A stretch of DNA of 64,000 nt from Limnohabitans sp. WS1. GTDB lineage: Bacteria; Pseudomonadota; Gammaproteobacteria; Burkholderiales; Burkholderiaceae_C. The DNA lies in assembly GCF_003063265.1 (NCBI RefSeq), contig NZ_NERU01000012.1, positions 62,001-126,000 of the forward strand, written 5' to 3'. The position numbers and the translations under genes were made by a program. Below, in pieces: positions 54,224 through 63,747 of this stretch. The notes beneath the pieces are model-generated. The model was not told the origin of the DNA, did not search any database, and worked only from the letters and a program-made list of their open reading frames with translations. Each line of letters begins with the position of its first letter. The stretch's first letter is position 1.

Positions 54224-54871
54224 TCAGGAGTTTTCGAGGACGATGCCCTCGATCTGGTTGGCCACGTCTTCACACTTGTCGGTGATGGTTTCCAGCAATT
54301 CGTAAATGGCTTTGAGCTTGATGAGCTCGCGCACATCGGGTTCATCGCGGAAGAGTTTGCTCATGGCGCTGCGCATCACGCGGTCGGCGTCAGACTCCAG
54401 GCGGTCAATTTCTTCGCAGGTCTTCAAGGCGGCCTCGGCCACCGACGGCTCACCAATTTTGGACAGCAACTTGACCGCATCTTGCACCCGCTCGCAGCAG
54501 CGAACGGACAAATCTGTCAAACGGGTGATTTCTTCGGTCATGTGGCGCACGTCATACAGCGCCATGGTTTCAGCAGAGTCCTGGATCAGGTCGGCCACGT
54601 CGTCCATCAAGTTGATGAGGGCGTGGATTTGCTCGCGGTCGATGGGGGTAATGAAGGTTGTGTGGATCAGGCGGTTGACTTCCTGGGTCACACGGTCAGC
54701 GGCATGCTCGGCGTTGTCCACATCGCGGTTGTACTTTTCGCGCAGGTGCACATCGTTGTAATTGGCCACCAAATTGGAGAAGGCCCGAGCCGCCTCGACA
54801 ATGCGGTCCGCATGTTGGTTGAAGAGTTCGAAGAAGTTGCCTTCTTTGGGCAGCAATTTGCCAAACAGCAT
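54224..54871 (-). CDS. DUF47 family protein, PiT partner
   Basis: A 215-residue, all-helical PhoU-like protein (DUF47, TIGR00153). It starts LFGKLLPKEGNFFELFNQHADRIVEAARAF and has DNAEHAADRVTQEVNRLIHTTFITPIDREQIHALINLMDDVADLIQDSAE (about 50-100), the family core with acidic metal-site residues. Such proteins are encoded next to pit genes and modulate phosphate uptake. It is the first gene of the leftward DUF47-pit operon. Confidence 0.93.
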   Translation of the reverse strand: MLFGKLLPKEGNFFELFNQHADRIVEAARAFSNLVANYNDVHLREKYNRDVDNAEHAADRVTQEVNRLIHTTFITPIDREQIHALINLMDDVADLIQDSAETMALYDVRHMTEEITRLTDLSVRCCERVQDAVKLLSKIGEPSVAEAALKTCEEIDRLESDADRVMRSAMSKLFRDEPDVRELIKLKAIYELLETITDKCEDVANQIEGIVLENS

Positions 54872-54967
54872 GGAAGAGCTCCTGAAAACGGTACAAGGTC
54901 AAATGTGACAAAGGCGTGACATTGCTGAGTTTAACCGTACGAAATACAGGAATTGAGGCCCCACAAA

Positions 54968-55330
54968 TCAGTGACTTCTGAAAATGAAATAAACCGCACC
55001 CACCATGCACAAAGCCGCCCACAAATAGTCCAGCTTGAGGGGCTCTTCAAGATAAAAGACCGCAAAAGGGACAAAAACACTCAAGGTGATGACTTCTTGC
55101 ATGATCTTGAGCTGCGCCACGCTGAACTGCGTGTAACCAATGCGGTTGGCTGGCACCTGCAACAGGTATTCAAACAGGGCAATGCCCCAACTCACCAAGG
55201 CGGCGGCATACCACGGGGCTGTGGCCATGTTGCGCAGGTGCCCATACCAGGCAAAAGTCATGAACACGTTGCTGGCCAGCAAAAGCAAGAGGGTCTGCAG
55301 CGACACGGGCAAGCTGGTGAAAAAAGTCAT
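54968..55330 (-). CDS. DUF486 family (small drug/metabolite-exporter-like) membrane protein
   Basis: A 120-residue protein with four hydrophobic helices (about 10-30, 38-60, 74-98 and 100-118), recognised as DUF486 from SNVFMTFAWYGHL, WGIALFEYLLQVPANRIGYTQFSVAQLKIMQEVITLSVFVPFAVFYL. The family is related to the EamA/small multidrug exporters; substrate unknown. Its start overlaps the folK stop by 4 bases, so it is the distal gene of the hda-to-folK operon. Confidence 0.9.
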   Translation of the reverse strand: MTFFTSLPVSLQTLLLLLASNVFMTFAWYGHLRNMATAPWYAAALVSWGIALFEYLLQVPANRIGYTQFSVAQLKIMQEVITLSVFVPFAVFYLEEPLKLDYLWAALCMVGAVYFIFRSH

Positions 55331-55812
55331 TGGGGTGCCACTCCATCACGCTCGATGGCCTGACCCGCCACTCGCGCCAAGTCCTCAGGCCCCACACCTT
55401 GTGGCCACACATCGGCCAAGGGGACCAGCACAAAGGCCCGTTCGCGCCAACGCGGGTGGGGCAGCGTCAAGCGAGGGCTGTGCATGCAGGCATCGCCATA
55501 AAACAGCAGGTCCAGGTCCAAGCTGCGTGGGGCATTCACATAGGGTCGCAAACGACCGGCCTGGTGCTCAATGGCTTGCAAGGCGTTCAGCACATCAGGG
55601 GCCATCAAACACGTGTGAATGCGGGCCACCGCGTTGATGAAGTCGGGCCCTTGGGCTTCGTGGGGCGCTGTGCGGTACAGCGCTGAGCGGCCCGTGACTT
55701 GCGTACCGGGCAAACAGGCCAATGCGTCAAAGGCCTGCAGCACAGCCGCGCGGGCATCGCCCAAATTGGCCCCCAAGGCCACGTAGGCGGTGACTGGGTC
55801 TCGCAAGATCAC
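55327..55812 (-). CDS. folK: HPPK: 7,8-dihydro-6-hydroxymethylpterin pyrophosphokinase
   Basis: A 161-residue enzyme of folate synthesis that pyrophosphorylates the hydroxymethylpterin. AYVALGANLGDARAAV at the N-terminus, SALYRTAPHEAQGPDFINAVARI (about 43-65) and RPYVNAPRSLDLDLLFYGD with HPRWRERAFVLVPLADV (about 93-135) are diagnostic; the Arg and Asp residues that bind ATP-Mg are present. It lies 25 bases after pcnB and overlaps the DUF486 start by 4 bases. Confidence 0.95.
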   Translation of the reverse strand: MILRDPVTAYVALGANLGDARAAVLQAFDALACLPGTQVTGRSALYRTAPHEAQGPDFINAVARIHTCLMAPDVLNALQAIEHQAGRLRPYVNAPRSLDLDLLFYGDACMHSPRLTLPHPRWRERAFVLVPLADVWPQGVGPEDLARVAGQAIERDGVAPQ

Positions 55813-55837
55813 CCCTGCCTGCTTTCAGCTCACAGAT

Positions 55838-57391
55838 TCAAGCGGCGCTGCCGCCGTCACCCGCCTGATCGCCTGCAGCACCGGGCTTGCGGCGACGGCG
55901 GCGGCGTTTTTTGGCAGCTGCATCGTCACCGCTGTCAGCCTCGGCAGCAGGGCGGCTCTCGGCTGGCGCAGGTGCACCTTCGGGGCGGGGTGCCCTGCGA
56001 ACGCGGGGCTTGGCCGCCAGCAAGGCTTGCTGCTCGACCTTGGCGGCTTGCACCAGGTCTTCGCGCTCTGAATCACTGGCCATGCTGAACTCTTGCCACC
56101 AGTCGGCCAGGCGCACATCCACTTCTTCGATGTCTGCCCGCAGACGCAAAAAGTCAAAGCCCGCGCGAAAGCGTGGCTGCTCGACCAAGCCAAAGGGCGT
56201 GCTGCCCACCCGTTTTTCAAAGCGCGGCTGCATCATCCAGATCTCGCGCATGTCAGCGGCCAGCTTGCCGCGACCGGACACGTCACCAATGCGGGCCTCA
56301 AACACCTCGTCGATCGCGTCTTGCAAAGCCGGGTGCGGGTGTTCCTTGCGGGCCAGTCGGGCGGCCCAGGCATCACGCACATCGGCCCACAACACACAAG
56401 CGAGCAAAAAGCTGGGGGCCACGGGTTTGCCTTCGCCCACACGGCGGTCGGTGTCGGCCAAGGCCACTTGCACAAAGGCACTGTCGGCACGCTCCACCAC
56501 CACATCCAGCAAAGGGTAAATGCCGGTGGCCAGACCCAAGCCCTTGAGTTGCTCAATGGAGGCCAGTGCATGGCCTGTCTGCAGCAACTTCAACATTTCA
56601 TCAAACAACCGGCTTTGGGGCACATCGGCCAACAAAGCACTGGCCTGAACCAGCGGTTTGGCGGTTTTGGCCTCGAGTTTGAAACCCAGCGGGCTGAGCT
56701 TGGCCGCAAAGCGCACGGCACGGATGATGCGCACCGGGTCTTCGCGGTACCGCGCCACCGGGTCGCCAATCATGCGCAACACCCGTTTTTTGGAATCCTG
56801 TATGCCCCCGTGGTAATCCACCACGATTTGCGACTCGGGGTCGTAGTACATGGCATTGACAGTGAAATCGCGGCGCGTGGCGTCCTCGTCCTGTGGGCCC
56901 CAGACGTTGTCGCGCAGCACCCGACCGCTGGAGTCGACCGCATGCTGCATGCCTTCGAGCTGACGTTTGCTGGTGCGCTCATTGCCTTTGACTTGTTCGG
57001 CCGCCGCGTTGTCCAGGTGGGCACGGAAGGTCGAGACTTCGATCACCTCGTTGTCGCGCCCCCGGCCGTACACCACATGCACGATGCGAAAACGACGACC
57101 GATGATGAAAGCACGGCGAAACAGGCCCTTGACCTGCTCGGGCGTGGCGTTGGTGGCCACATCAAAATCTTTGGGACGCAGCCCCAGCAGCAAGTCACGC
57201 ACCGCACCGCCCACCACATAAGCCTCGTATCCGGCTTGTTGCAGTGTGCGCGTCACGTTGATGGCGCGTTCGTCCACCAAGCTGGGGTCGATGCCGTGCA
57301 CCGAAGCAGGCACCTCGGTACGGCGGCCAAAATGGGGTTTGTTGCTTTTGGGGCCTTTGCCCATCAGCTTGTCGATGAATTGTTTGATCAT
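55838..57391 (-). CDS. pcnB: Poly(A) polymerase I
   Basis: A 517-residue nucleotidyltransferase that adds poly(A) tails to RNA and promotes decay. AYVVGGAVRDLLLGLRPKDFDVATNATPEQVKGLFRRAFIIGRRFRIVHV (about 55-105) carries the GGxVRD and DxD catalytic motifs. RRDFTVNAMYYDPESQIVVDYHGG and the RIIRAVRFAAKL block with RLFDEMLKLL follow. The C-terminal ~60 residues are Ala/Pro/Lys/Arg-rich with an RRRRRR run, a probable RNA-binding tail. It overlaps the upstream HAD gene by 4 bases. Confidence 0.95.
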   Translation of the reverse strand: MIKQFIDKLMGKGPKSNKPHFGRRTEVPASVHGIDPSLVDERAINVTRTLQQAGYEAYVVGGAVRDLLLGLRPKDFDVATNATPEQVKGLFRRAFIIGRRFRIVHVVYGRGRDNEVIEVSTFRAHLDNAAAEQVKGNERTSKRQLEGMQHAVDSSGRVLRDNVWGPQDEDATRRDFTVNAMYYDPESQIVVDYHGGIQDSKKRVLRMIGDPVARYREDPVRIIRAVRFAAKLSPLGFKLEAKTAKPLVQASALLADVPQSRLFDEMLKLLQTGHALASIEQLKGLGLATGIYPLLDVVVERADSAFVQVALADTDRRVGEGKPVAPSFLLACVLWADVRDAWAARLARKEHPHPALQDAIDEVFEARIGDVSGRGKLAADMREIWMMQPRFEKRVGSTPFGLVEQPRFRAGFDFLRLRADIEEVDVRLADWWQEFSMASDSEREDLVQAAKVEQQALLAAKPRVRRAPRPEGAPAPAESRPAAEADSGDDAAAKKRRRRRRKPGAAGDQAGDGGSAA

Positions 57392-58056
57392 TCTTGAAAA
57401 AGTTCGAGGATGCGCCAGCCACGCTCTGTGGCCAGTTGACGCAACCGAGCGTCAGGGTTCGTTGCCACCGGATGGTGGGCTTTTTCCAAAAGGGGCAGGT
57501 CGTTCATGGAGTCTGAATAGAACGTGATTTCTGCGTCCACCCAATCCAGCCCTTGCTGGCTCAGCCACTGGGCCACCCGGGTCACTTTACCGTCCCGAAA
57601 TGACGGAATCCCCCGGATCTCGCCCGTGATCCAGCCGCTGACATCACGCTCAAGTTCCACCGCGATCAATTCGCTCACCCCAAAGGCCTGGGCAATCGGG
57701 CGGGTCACAAATTCGTTGGTAGCGGTCACGATCATGACCGTGTCCCCCGCGTGCTGGTGCGATCGTACCAGCGCCAGCGCCTCGGGCGTGATGCGCGGGC
57801 GGATCACTTCATCCATGTAACGGGCATGGGCATGGGCCGCCTCAGTGGCCCCTTTTTCCAGAGCAGCGCGGGTCGCAAATCGCACGTACTCGTGAATGTC
57901 GAGTGTGCCCGCTTGGTAATGCGCGTAGAACTCGTCGTTGCGCTGGTTGAACGCCACCGGGTCATTCCAGCCCAACTCGGTCGTGAACACACCCCAACTG
58001 TGGTCAGAGTCCAGCGGCAACAAAGTGTGGTCCAGGTCAAACAGCGCAAGTTTCAT
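57388..58056 (-). CDS. HAD-IB family phosphatase
   Basis: A 222-residue HAD-superfamily hydrolase of the SerB-like IB subfamily. ALFDLDHTLLPLDSDHSWG (motif I with the nucleophilic Asp near residue 6), VMIVTATNEFVTRPIAQAFG (motif II), and FYSDSMNDLPLLEKAHHPVATNPD (motif III/IV) are clear. Relatives in this operon place are annotated as phosphoserine- or histidinol-phosphatase-like; the substrate cannot be stated. It overlaps both neighbours (hda stop and pcnB start) by 4 bases, so it is tightly coupled. Confidence 0.92.
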   Translation of the reverse strand: MKLALFDLDHTLLPLDSDHSWGVFTTELGWNDPVAFNQRNDEFYAHYQAGTLDIHEYVRFATRAALEKGATEAAHAHARYMDEVIRPRITPEALALVRSHQHAGDTVMIVTATNEFVTRPIAQAFGVSELIAVELERDVSGWITGEIRGIPSFRDGKVTRVAQWLSQQGLDWVDAEITFYSDSMNDLPLLEKAHHPVATNPDARLRQLATERGWRILELFQE

Positions 58057-58739
58057 TCGTTCTCCAGCATCGCACGCACCAACGGAATGGTCAGGGCGCG
58101 TTGGGTTTGCAAGGCGTAGTGGTCCAAGTGGTCGAGCAACTGCATCAAGCTGCCCAGATCACGCGAAAAGCGCTTGAGCATGTAGGACATGACTTCATCG
58201 CTCAAAAACAAGCCTCGGGTGTCGGCCTCTTGGCGCAGCACAGCGCGGCGTTCAGGCTCACCCAGTACTTGCAGCGCTTCAATGTGTCCCCAGCCCAGGC
58301 GGCTGCGCAAGTCGTCACGCAGTTTCAGGTCGGCTGGTGGCAAAGCCCCTGCAGCCAACACCCAACGAGGCGTGCCGCTTCGGGGGGTCAAGGCATTGAC
58401 GAACCAATTGAAGGCGGTGTGCTGCTGCTCGGCGTTGTACAGGTGCACATCGTCCATCAGCACAGCGGCCCAGTCGTCGTTGAACTCGGGCGGGTCCATG
58501 GTGTGGGCATCAAGCCACCCCACCTGCGCGCCCTGCTCTTGCAAGGCATGGTGCACAGCGTGCAGCAAATGGGTTTTGCCCGAACCACTTTCACCCCACA
58601 AATAGCTGGGCACTGGCGAGCGGCTGGCCGAGTCTGTCCATAAACGCAAATGGCTCAATGCGGCCGCATTGGGCCCAGCAAAAAAATTGTCCAGCGTGGG
58701 TGTTGACGCGAAACCAATGTCCAAAGCCAACTGCTTCAT
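58053..58739 (-). CDS. hda: DnaA regulatory inactivator Hda
   Basis: A 228-residue AAA+ protein that stimulates ATP hydrolysis on DnaA together with the sliding clamp and so prevents re-initiation. It begins MKQLALDIGFASTPTLDNFFAGPN, with the clamp-binding QLALDI-like motif at the N-terminus. Then come LWGESGSGKTHLLHAV (Walker A, about 47-62), VLMDDVHLYNAEQQ (Walker B region), and RSRLGWGHIEALQ with the sensor arginine. It overlaps the AI-2E transporter stop by 4 bases. Confidence 0.94.
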   Translation of the reverse strand: MKQLALDIGFASTPTLDNFFAGPNAAALSHLRLWTDSASRSPVPSYLWGESGSGKTHLLHAVHHALQEQGAQVGWLDAHTMDPPEFNDDWAAVLMDDVHLYNAEQQHTAFNWFVNALTPRSGTPRWVLAAGALPPADLKLRDDLRSRLGWGHIEALQVLGEPERRAVLRQEADTRGLFLSDEVMSYMLKRFSRDLGSLMQLLDHLDHYALQTQRALTIPLVRAMLENE

Positions 58740-59851
58740 GGTCTGTCTGACCCTTGTTCGTCCAAGCCAGAACCGCTCTTTTGGTACAAATCACTGTTCA
58801 GATACCGGTGGCGCAAACGACGCAGCGCCACCAACAACACCGCACTGGCGGGCAAAGCGATCAACACCCCCACAAAGCCCATCACCTGACCAAAGGCCAT
58901 CAAAGCCAAAATAACCGCCAAGGGATGCAAGCCAATGCGCTCACCCACCAGTCTGGGCGTGAGGACAAAACTCTCAATCAATTGCCCCAAGCCAAACACC
59001 ACCGCCACCATCAACACCGCCTGCGCTGAGGCGAACTGGAGCAAACCGGCCAGCAAAGCCAGCAACAAACCCAAACCAAAACCCAAATACGGCACAAACA
59101 CCGCCAAGCCGGTGAACACCCCAATGGGCAAAGCCAATTCAAGGCCAAACAAACTGAGCCCCACCGCATAAAAAAGAGCCAAAGCCAGCATCACCAGCAA
59201 TTGCCCTCGCAAATACTCGCCCAAGACCAAATCACTGTCGTGCATGAAACTGTCAAAACCACCACGCCATGCCGGGGGCACCAATTCGAGCAACATGTTC
59301 ACCAAACGGGTCCAGTCATTGAGCATGTAAAAAAGCGCCACCGGAACCAACACCGCATAACCCAAAAAAGCCAAAGCGGCACTGCCGCCCAATTTGAGTG
59401 AGGACATGAGCGGGGCCCACCAGTCATCGCGGTTGGCGCTGAGGTAGGCGACCAATTGAGATTTCAAGTCCCGCAAATCCAGCGACACATTCAAGCCCAA
59501 CTGGGCCAACAAGGGGTTGATGAACTCCACCAGACGGTCGAGCAACAAGGGCAACTGCTGCTGAAGCAAAGGCCATTCGCGCACCAAAATGGGCACCAGC
59601 ATGAGCAAAACACCCAAGACCAGCAAGATGGCCATGAACTCCACCAGCACCACCGCCAAGGCATTGGGCAAACGCCCCCGGGTGAGCTTGTCCAAGCGGA
59701 GCACCAAAGGGTGCAAGACATAAGCCATCACCCCCGCCACCACAAAGGGGGCCAAAACAGGCGCAAGCAGCCAAAAAACAATGACAGCGACCAAAGACAC
59801 ACCCAGCCATGCGGCCAAACGGGTCATCAAAAAAGGCAGAGGTGCTTGCAA
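58736..59851 (-). CDS. AI-2E family transporter (PerM-like)
   Basis: A 371-residue membrane protein with about eight helices, starting near residues 10-45 with LAAWLGVSLVAVIVFWLLAPVLAPFVVAGVMAYVLHPLV in pieces. The C-terminal half carries the family core IGVFTGLAVFVPYLGFGLGLLLALLAGLLQF and LTPRLVGERIGLHPLAVILALMAFGQVMGFVGVLIALPASAVL. The name AI-2E refers to an E. coli exporter; substrates of most members are unknown. It is the first gene of the leftward operon with hda, and its promoter region is shared with purM. Confidence 0.92.
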   Translation of the reverse strand: MQAPLPFLMTRLAAWLGVSLVAVIVFWLLAPVLAPFVVAGVMAYVLHPLVLRLDKLTRGRLPNALAVVLVEFMAILLVLGVLLMLVPILVREWPLLQQQLPLLLDRLVEFINPLLAQLGLNVSLDLRDLKSQLVAYLSANRDDWWAPLMSSLKLGGSAALAFLGYAVLVPVALFYMLNDWTRLVNMLLELVPPAWRGGFDSFMHDSDLVLGEYLRGQLLVMLALALFYAVGLSLFGLELALPIGVFTGLAVFVPYLGFGLGLLLALLAGLLQFASAQAVLMVAVVFGLGQLIESFVLTPRLVGERIGLHPLAVILALMAFGQVMGFVGVLIALPASAVLLVALRRLRHRYLNSDLYQKSGSGLDEQGSDRP

Positions 59852-59983
59852 GTGAGTCTCAACATTTGCGGTGACTGACCTCCAGCGGTCAGGGTCAACC
59901 CTTAAAATAAGCTTTCATTTTAGTCTGCCAGCCCGTTTATTGGCCCTTCGTAATCCAATTACCTACCCTTTCGGGTCAAAACC

Positions 59984-61015
59984 ATGAGTCAAACTCCTCT
60001 TTCCTACAAAGACGCCGGCGTCGACATTGTTGCGGGCGACGCGCTGGTCGAGCGCATCAAACCTCTGGCCAAAAAAACCATGCGCGAAGGCGTGTTGGCG
60101 GGCATCGGCGGTTTTGGTGCCCTGTTTGAAGTGCCCAAACGCTACAAAGAACCCGTGCTGGTCAGTGGCACCGATGGCGTGGGCACCAAGCTCAAACTCG
60201 CTTTTGAATGGAACATGCACGACACCGTGGGCATCGACCTGGTGGCCATGAGCGTGAACGACGTGCTGGTGCAAGGCGCCGAGCCCCTGTTCTTTTTGGA
60301 CTACTTTGCCTGCGGCAAACTGGACGTGGACACGGCAGCGGCGGTGGTCGGCGGCATCGCCAAAGGCTGCGAGCTGTCGGGCTGCGCCTTGATCGGCGGC
60401 GAAACGGCCGAAATGCCCGGCATGTACCCCGCTGGCGAATACGACCTGGCCGGTTTTGCGGTCGGTGCGGTCGAAAAATCCAAAATCCTGACGGGACAAA
60501 ATGTCCAAGTGGGTGACGTGGTGCTGGGTTTGGCCTCGAGTGGCGTGCACTCGAATGGCTTTTCACTGGTGCGCAAGTGCATTGAACGCGCGGGCAGCAA
60601 CACCCCCGCAACCCTGGACGGCAAGCCCTTCAAACAAGCCCTGATGGAGCCCACCCGCCTGTACGTTCTGAATGTCTTGGCAGCATTGGCGGCACATCCC
60701 ATCAAAGCGTTAGCTCACATCACTGGCGGCGGCTTGCTTGAAAACATTCCCCGCGTGCTGCCCGACGGCTTGGCCGCTCACCTGCAAAAAGGCAGCTGGC
60801 CACAAACCGAATTGTTTGCCTGGCTGCAAACAACCGCCGGCATTGACGACATCGAAATGAACCGCACCTTCAACAATGGCATCGGCATGGTGGTCGTCAT
60901 TGAAGCCGCTCAAGCCGAGGCCTGTGCACAAACCCTGCGTGATGCCGGCGAACAAGTGTTCACCATTGGCCGCATTGCAGCCCAAGGCGATGGAGCGCAG
61001 GTGCTGGTGGCCTGA
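59984..61015 (+). CDS. purM: Phosphoribosylformylglycinamidine cyclo-ligase
   Basis: A 343-residue enzyme that closes the imidazole ring to aminoimidazole ribotide in purine synthesis. [47 protein letters not shown] (about 56-71), [28 protein letters not shown] and [27 protein letters not shown] are diagnostic. The length is full. It lies alone on the + strand, divergent from the transporter-hda operon. No PUR-box was recognised in the 132-base spacer. Confidence 0.97.
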   Translation: MSQTPLSYKDAGVDIVAGDALVERIKPLAKKTMREGVLAGIGGFGALFEVPKRYKEPVLVSGTDGVGTKLKLAFEWNMHDTVGIDLVAMSVNDVLVQGAEPLFFLDYFACGKLDVDTAAAVVGGIAKGCELSGCALIGGETAEMPGMYPAGEYDLAGFAVGAVEKSKILTGQNVQVGDVVLGLASSGVHSNGFSLVRKCIERAGSNTPATLDGKPFKQALMEPTRLYVLNVLAALAAHPIKALAHITGGGLLENIPRVLPDGLAAHLQKGSWPQTELFAWLQTTAGIDDIEMNRTFNNGIGMVVVIEAAQAEACAQTLRDAGEQVFTIGRIAAQGDGAQVLVA

Positions 61016-61034
61016 GCGCAGCGGACTTTCCAAA

Positions 61035-61075
61035 GGACCTGAGGCTCTGAGCAGGGCCCCAGGTCCTCGTCTTTT
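61035..61075 (+). terminator. purM terminator
   Basis: GGACCTG (61035-61041) pairs with CAGGTCC (61060-61066) with further inner pairing (GGC / GCC), followed by TCGTCTTTT, 19 bases after the stop. It could also stop transcripts arriving from the converging SirB1-like gene. Confidence 0.7.
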
Positions 61076-61091
61076 GGGCCTCGCTACCCCT

Positions 61092-61952
61092 TCAAAGCTC
61101 CGACAGCTCGCTCACGCGGTTTCTCAGCGCCACGGTGTCTGGCCCTGAAGGCACGGCCTCCAGATACAGCCTCAAGTCCTGCAAGGCCTCGTGAACATGG
61201 CCCAGCTCGGCATGCACCAGGCCCCGGTCGCGTCGCTCAGCCCAGTACTCGGGCAACAAAACCACCAAACGGTCCATCACCTGCAGCATGCGGGGCCAGT
61301 CTTCTTGAGACCTGAAAATCTCTTTCAAGTTGCGCAGCATCCGCGCCAAAATGTCGCGCTCTGGGCAGGCTTGCAAATAAAGCCCCAAAGGCGTCTCACC
61401 CTCGTCCAAGTCCGCCGCCACCGAACGATCGGCCGGGCTGCGATAGGGGCTCAAGCGTTCAGACAAATTGTCCAGCCCCAACGATTTGCCCGTGAGCGGG
61501 TCCAGCACCACCAAACCACCCGCCAAGCTCACTTTGACCAAAAAGTGTCCGGGAAACGAAATGCCCTGCGCCTGTAAGCCCAGGGCCTGCGCCAATTCCA
61601 GCCAAACGATGGCCAAAGAAATGGGAATCCCTCGGCGCGTGCGCAGGACCTCGTTCAGGTAGCTGTTTTCAGGGGCGTAATAGTCATTGGCATTGACCCC
61701 AAAACCCAAGTCTTGATAAAAGACTTGGGTCAAGATCGCCAACTGGGTCAAGTCATCGGCATCTTCTGGCAAACGTGCCTGAACCCGCCTGAGCAAGCGC
61801 TCCACATCGTCCAGCACATGCTGCACATCCAAAGTGGGTTCTTCGTCCTGAGCCAAACTGGCTGCAGCCTCGAGCAAAGGAAAATGCTCATCGCTTTGCA
61901 CCAGACTGGCAAAGTAGCTGAGCGGAGTCGGCGGTGATAAATTCAAAAGCAT
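61092..61952 (-). CDS. SirB1/transglutaminase-like and TPR-like protein
   Basis: A 286-residue protein of the SirB1 family. The transglutaminase-like part (about 90-185) shows NDYYAPENSYLNEVLRTRRGIPISLAIVWLELAQALGLQAQGISFPGHFLVKV, typical of the family, although the catalytic Cys of true transglutaminases is replaced by Ser (GIPISLA). The C-terminal part (about 205-286) contains TPR-like helices (ILARMLRNLKEIFRSQEDWPRMLQVMDRLV). Its biochemical role is unknown. It precedes no obvious partner; murJ lies upstream on the same strand with an 18-base gap, so they may be co-transcribed. Confidence 0.85.
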   Translation of the reverse strand: MLLNLSPPTPLSYFASLVQSDEHFPLLEAAASLAQDEEPTLDVQHVLDDVERLLRRVQARLPEDADDLTQLAILTQVFYQDLGFGVNANDYYAPENSYLNEVLRTRRGIPISLAIVWLELAQALGLQAQGISFPGHFLVKVSLAGGLVVLDPLTGKSLGLDNLSERLSPYRSPADRSVAADLDEGETPLGLYLQACPERDILARMLRNLKEIFRSQEDWPRMLQVMDRLVVLLPEYWAERRDRGLVHAELGHVHEALQDLRLYLEAVPSGPDTVALRNRVSELSEL

Positions 61953-61970
61953 GTCAATTCCGAAAGCCAG

Positions 61971-63536
61971 TCACCGTTTGAGAAAGGCCTTGAGACGCAC
62001 ACCCGTGGCCCACAAGACACCAAAATAAAGAAGGGCCGAGCACACCAAAATGCCCAACATCCAAGCGATGCGCAGCCAAGCTTCTTGGCGCATGGCCACC
62101 CAAGGCAGGTGATGGGCCGCCAAGCCCAACAGCGCCGACAGCAAGGCCGTTGCCAGCAGCACCTGGAACGCAAAACGCCACCAACCTGGCTGAGGTGTGT
62201 AACTGCCCCGGCGCAGCAAACCCAGCAGCAACCACAAGGCGTTGACCAAAGCCCCCAAACCAATGGACAGCGCCAGCCCGGCATGGGCCAGATAGGGCAC
62301 CAACACCACGTTCAAAATTTGGGTGAGCACCAGCACCACCACGGCAATACGCACAGGTGTGCGGATGTCCTGACTGGCGTAATACCCCGGCGCAAGCACC
62401 TTGATGGCCACCAAGCCCAGCAAGCCCACACCGTAGCCCGTCAAAGCCAAGGTGGTTTGTTGCACATCCTTGTCGGTGAACGCGCCATAGTGGTAGAGCA
62501 CCGACACCAGCGGTTGAGAAAACACCAGCAAGGCCGCTGCACAAGGCAGGGCCAGCAGCAACACCAGCCGCAACCCCCAGTCCAGCATGGCCGCATACCG
62601 ATCGGTATCGCCCGTGGCTTTGGCTGCGGCCAACTGCGGCATCAACACCACCCCCAGCGCCACGCCCAAAATGGCGGTCGGAAACTCCATCAGGCGATCC
62701 GCATAGGTCAACCAACTCACACTGCCCGGGGCCAGGTGCGAGGCAATTTGCGTGTTGATGAGCAAAGAAATCTGGGCCACCCCCACCCCCAACAAAGCGG
62801 GGGCCATGAGGCGCAAGATGTTCAAAGTGGCAGGGTTGGTCCAAGCCCTTTTGACGGCAGACGGGCGAATGCCAATGCGGGGCAGCAAGCCCAATCGGGC
62901 CAAGGCGGGTATTTGCACCGCCAGCTGCAAAAAGCCCCCCAACATCACGCCCACGGGCATGGCATAAATGGCCTCTATTCCCTGGCGACTGAACCAAGGA
63001 GCCAGCAGCCAAGCTGCAGCGATCACACTGACGTTGAGCAGCACAGGCGTGGCCGCAGGCACAGCAAAGCGCTTCCATGTGTTCAAGATACCTGCCGACA
63101 AAGCCACCATGGACATGAAAGCGATGTAGGGGAACATCCAGCGCGTCATGTTCACGGCCGCGTTGTAACCCCGTGCATCTTGCTGCAAACCACTGGCCAA
63201 GGCCCACACCAGCCAAGGCGAGGCCAACACCCCCAGCAAAGACAAAGCCAGCACCGACCACGCCAAGGCCGTGGCAACACTGTCGATCACTTCCTTTGTG
63301 GCCTCGTCACCATGTTGGGCCCGCGTGGCGGCCAACACCGGCACAAAAGCCTGGCTGAATGCCCCTTCTGCGAACAAACGACGAAACAAATTGGGAATTC
63401 GAAAGGCCACATTGAAGGCATCGGTCAAGGCACTGGCCCCAAACATCGAAGCCATGAGCAACTCGCGCACCAACCCTGTGACCCGAGAGGCCAGGGTCAA
63501 TATGGACACAACAGAAGCAGATCGTAAAAGGCTCAC
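61971..63536 (-). CDS. murJ: Lipid II flippase MurJ
   Basis: A 521-residue membrane protein with 14 helices expected that moves lipid II across the inner membrane for peptidoglycan synthesis. SLLRSASVVSILTLASRVTGLVRELLMASMFGASALTDAFNVAFRIPNLFRRLFAEGAFSQAFVPVL at the N-terminus contains the MOP-family core. LYHYGAFTDKDVQQT and GLVAIKVLAPGYYASQDIRTPVRIAVV near residues 320-400 are diagnostic. The start is GTG at 63536, since the family begins there; the longer frame reads into the rpsT promoter region. It is divergent from rpsT, a conserved arrangement. Confidence 0.94.
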   Translation of the reverse strand: MSLLRSASVVSILTLASRVTGLVRELLMASMFGASALTDAFNVAFRIPNLFRRLFAEGAFSQAFVPVLAATRAQHGDEATKEVIDSVATALAWSVLALSLLGVLASPWLVWALASGLQQDARGYNAAVNMTRWMFPYIAFMSMVALSAGILNTWKRFAVPAATPVLLNVSVIAAAWLLAPWFSRQGIEAIYAMPVGVMLGGFLQLAVQIPALARLGLLPRIGIRPSAVKRAWTNPATLNILRLMAPALLGVGVAQISLLINTQIASHLAPGSVSWLTYADRLMEFPTAILGVALGVVLMPQLAAAKATGDTDRYAAMLDWGLRLVLLLALPCAAALLVFSQPLVSVLYHYGAFTDKDVQQTTLALTGYGVGLLGLVAIKVLAPGYYASQDIRTPVRIAVVVLVLTQILNVVLVPYLAHAGLALSIGLGALVNALWLLLGLLRRGSYTPQPGWWRFAFQVLLATALLSALLGLAAHHLPWVAMRQEAWLRIAWMLGILVCSALLYFGVLWATGVRLKAFLKR

Positions 63537-63747
63537 AGTGCAGGAGTGTAGCGACCTCTTGGCAGCGCAAAAGCAGTCATCCAAGGGCGATCAAGGGCAT
63601 ATCAGTTGTACGGTTCAGGACGGGGCTCGCGCTGGGTGCATGCCCAGCCTTGATGCTGGGGTCTAAAACGCAGCTGGGGACTGCAGAGCATCTGCTAGAA
63701 TGCCGGGTTCGCTTGACAACATCCTCAGACATTGAAAGAACATAAAT

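Noticed and set aside
61954..63527. Two long frames (minus 435 codons and plus 480 codons) inside murJ
   Set aside because: Both are out-of-frame shadows of the murJ coding sequence; the murJ frame alone gives a family match.
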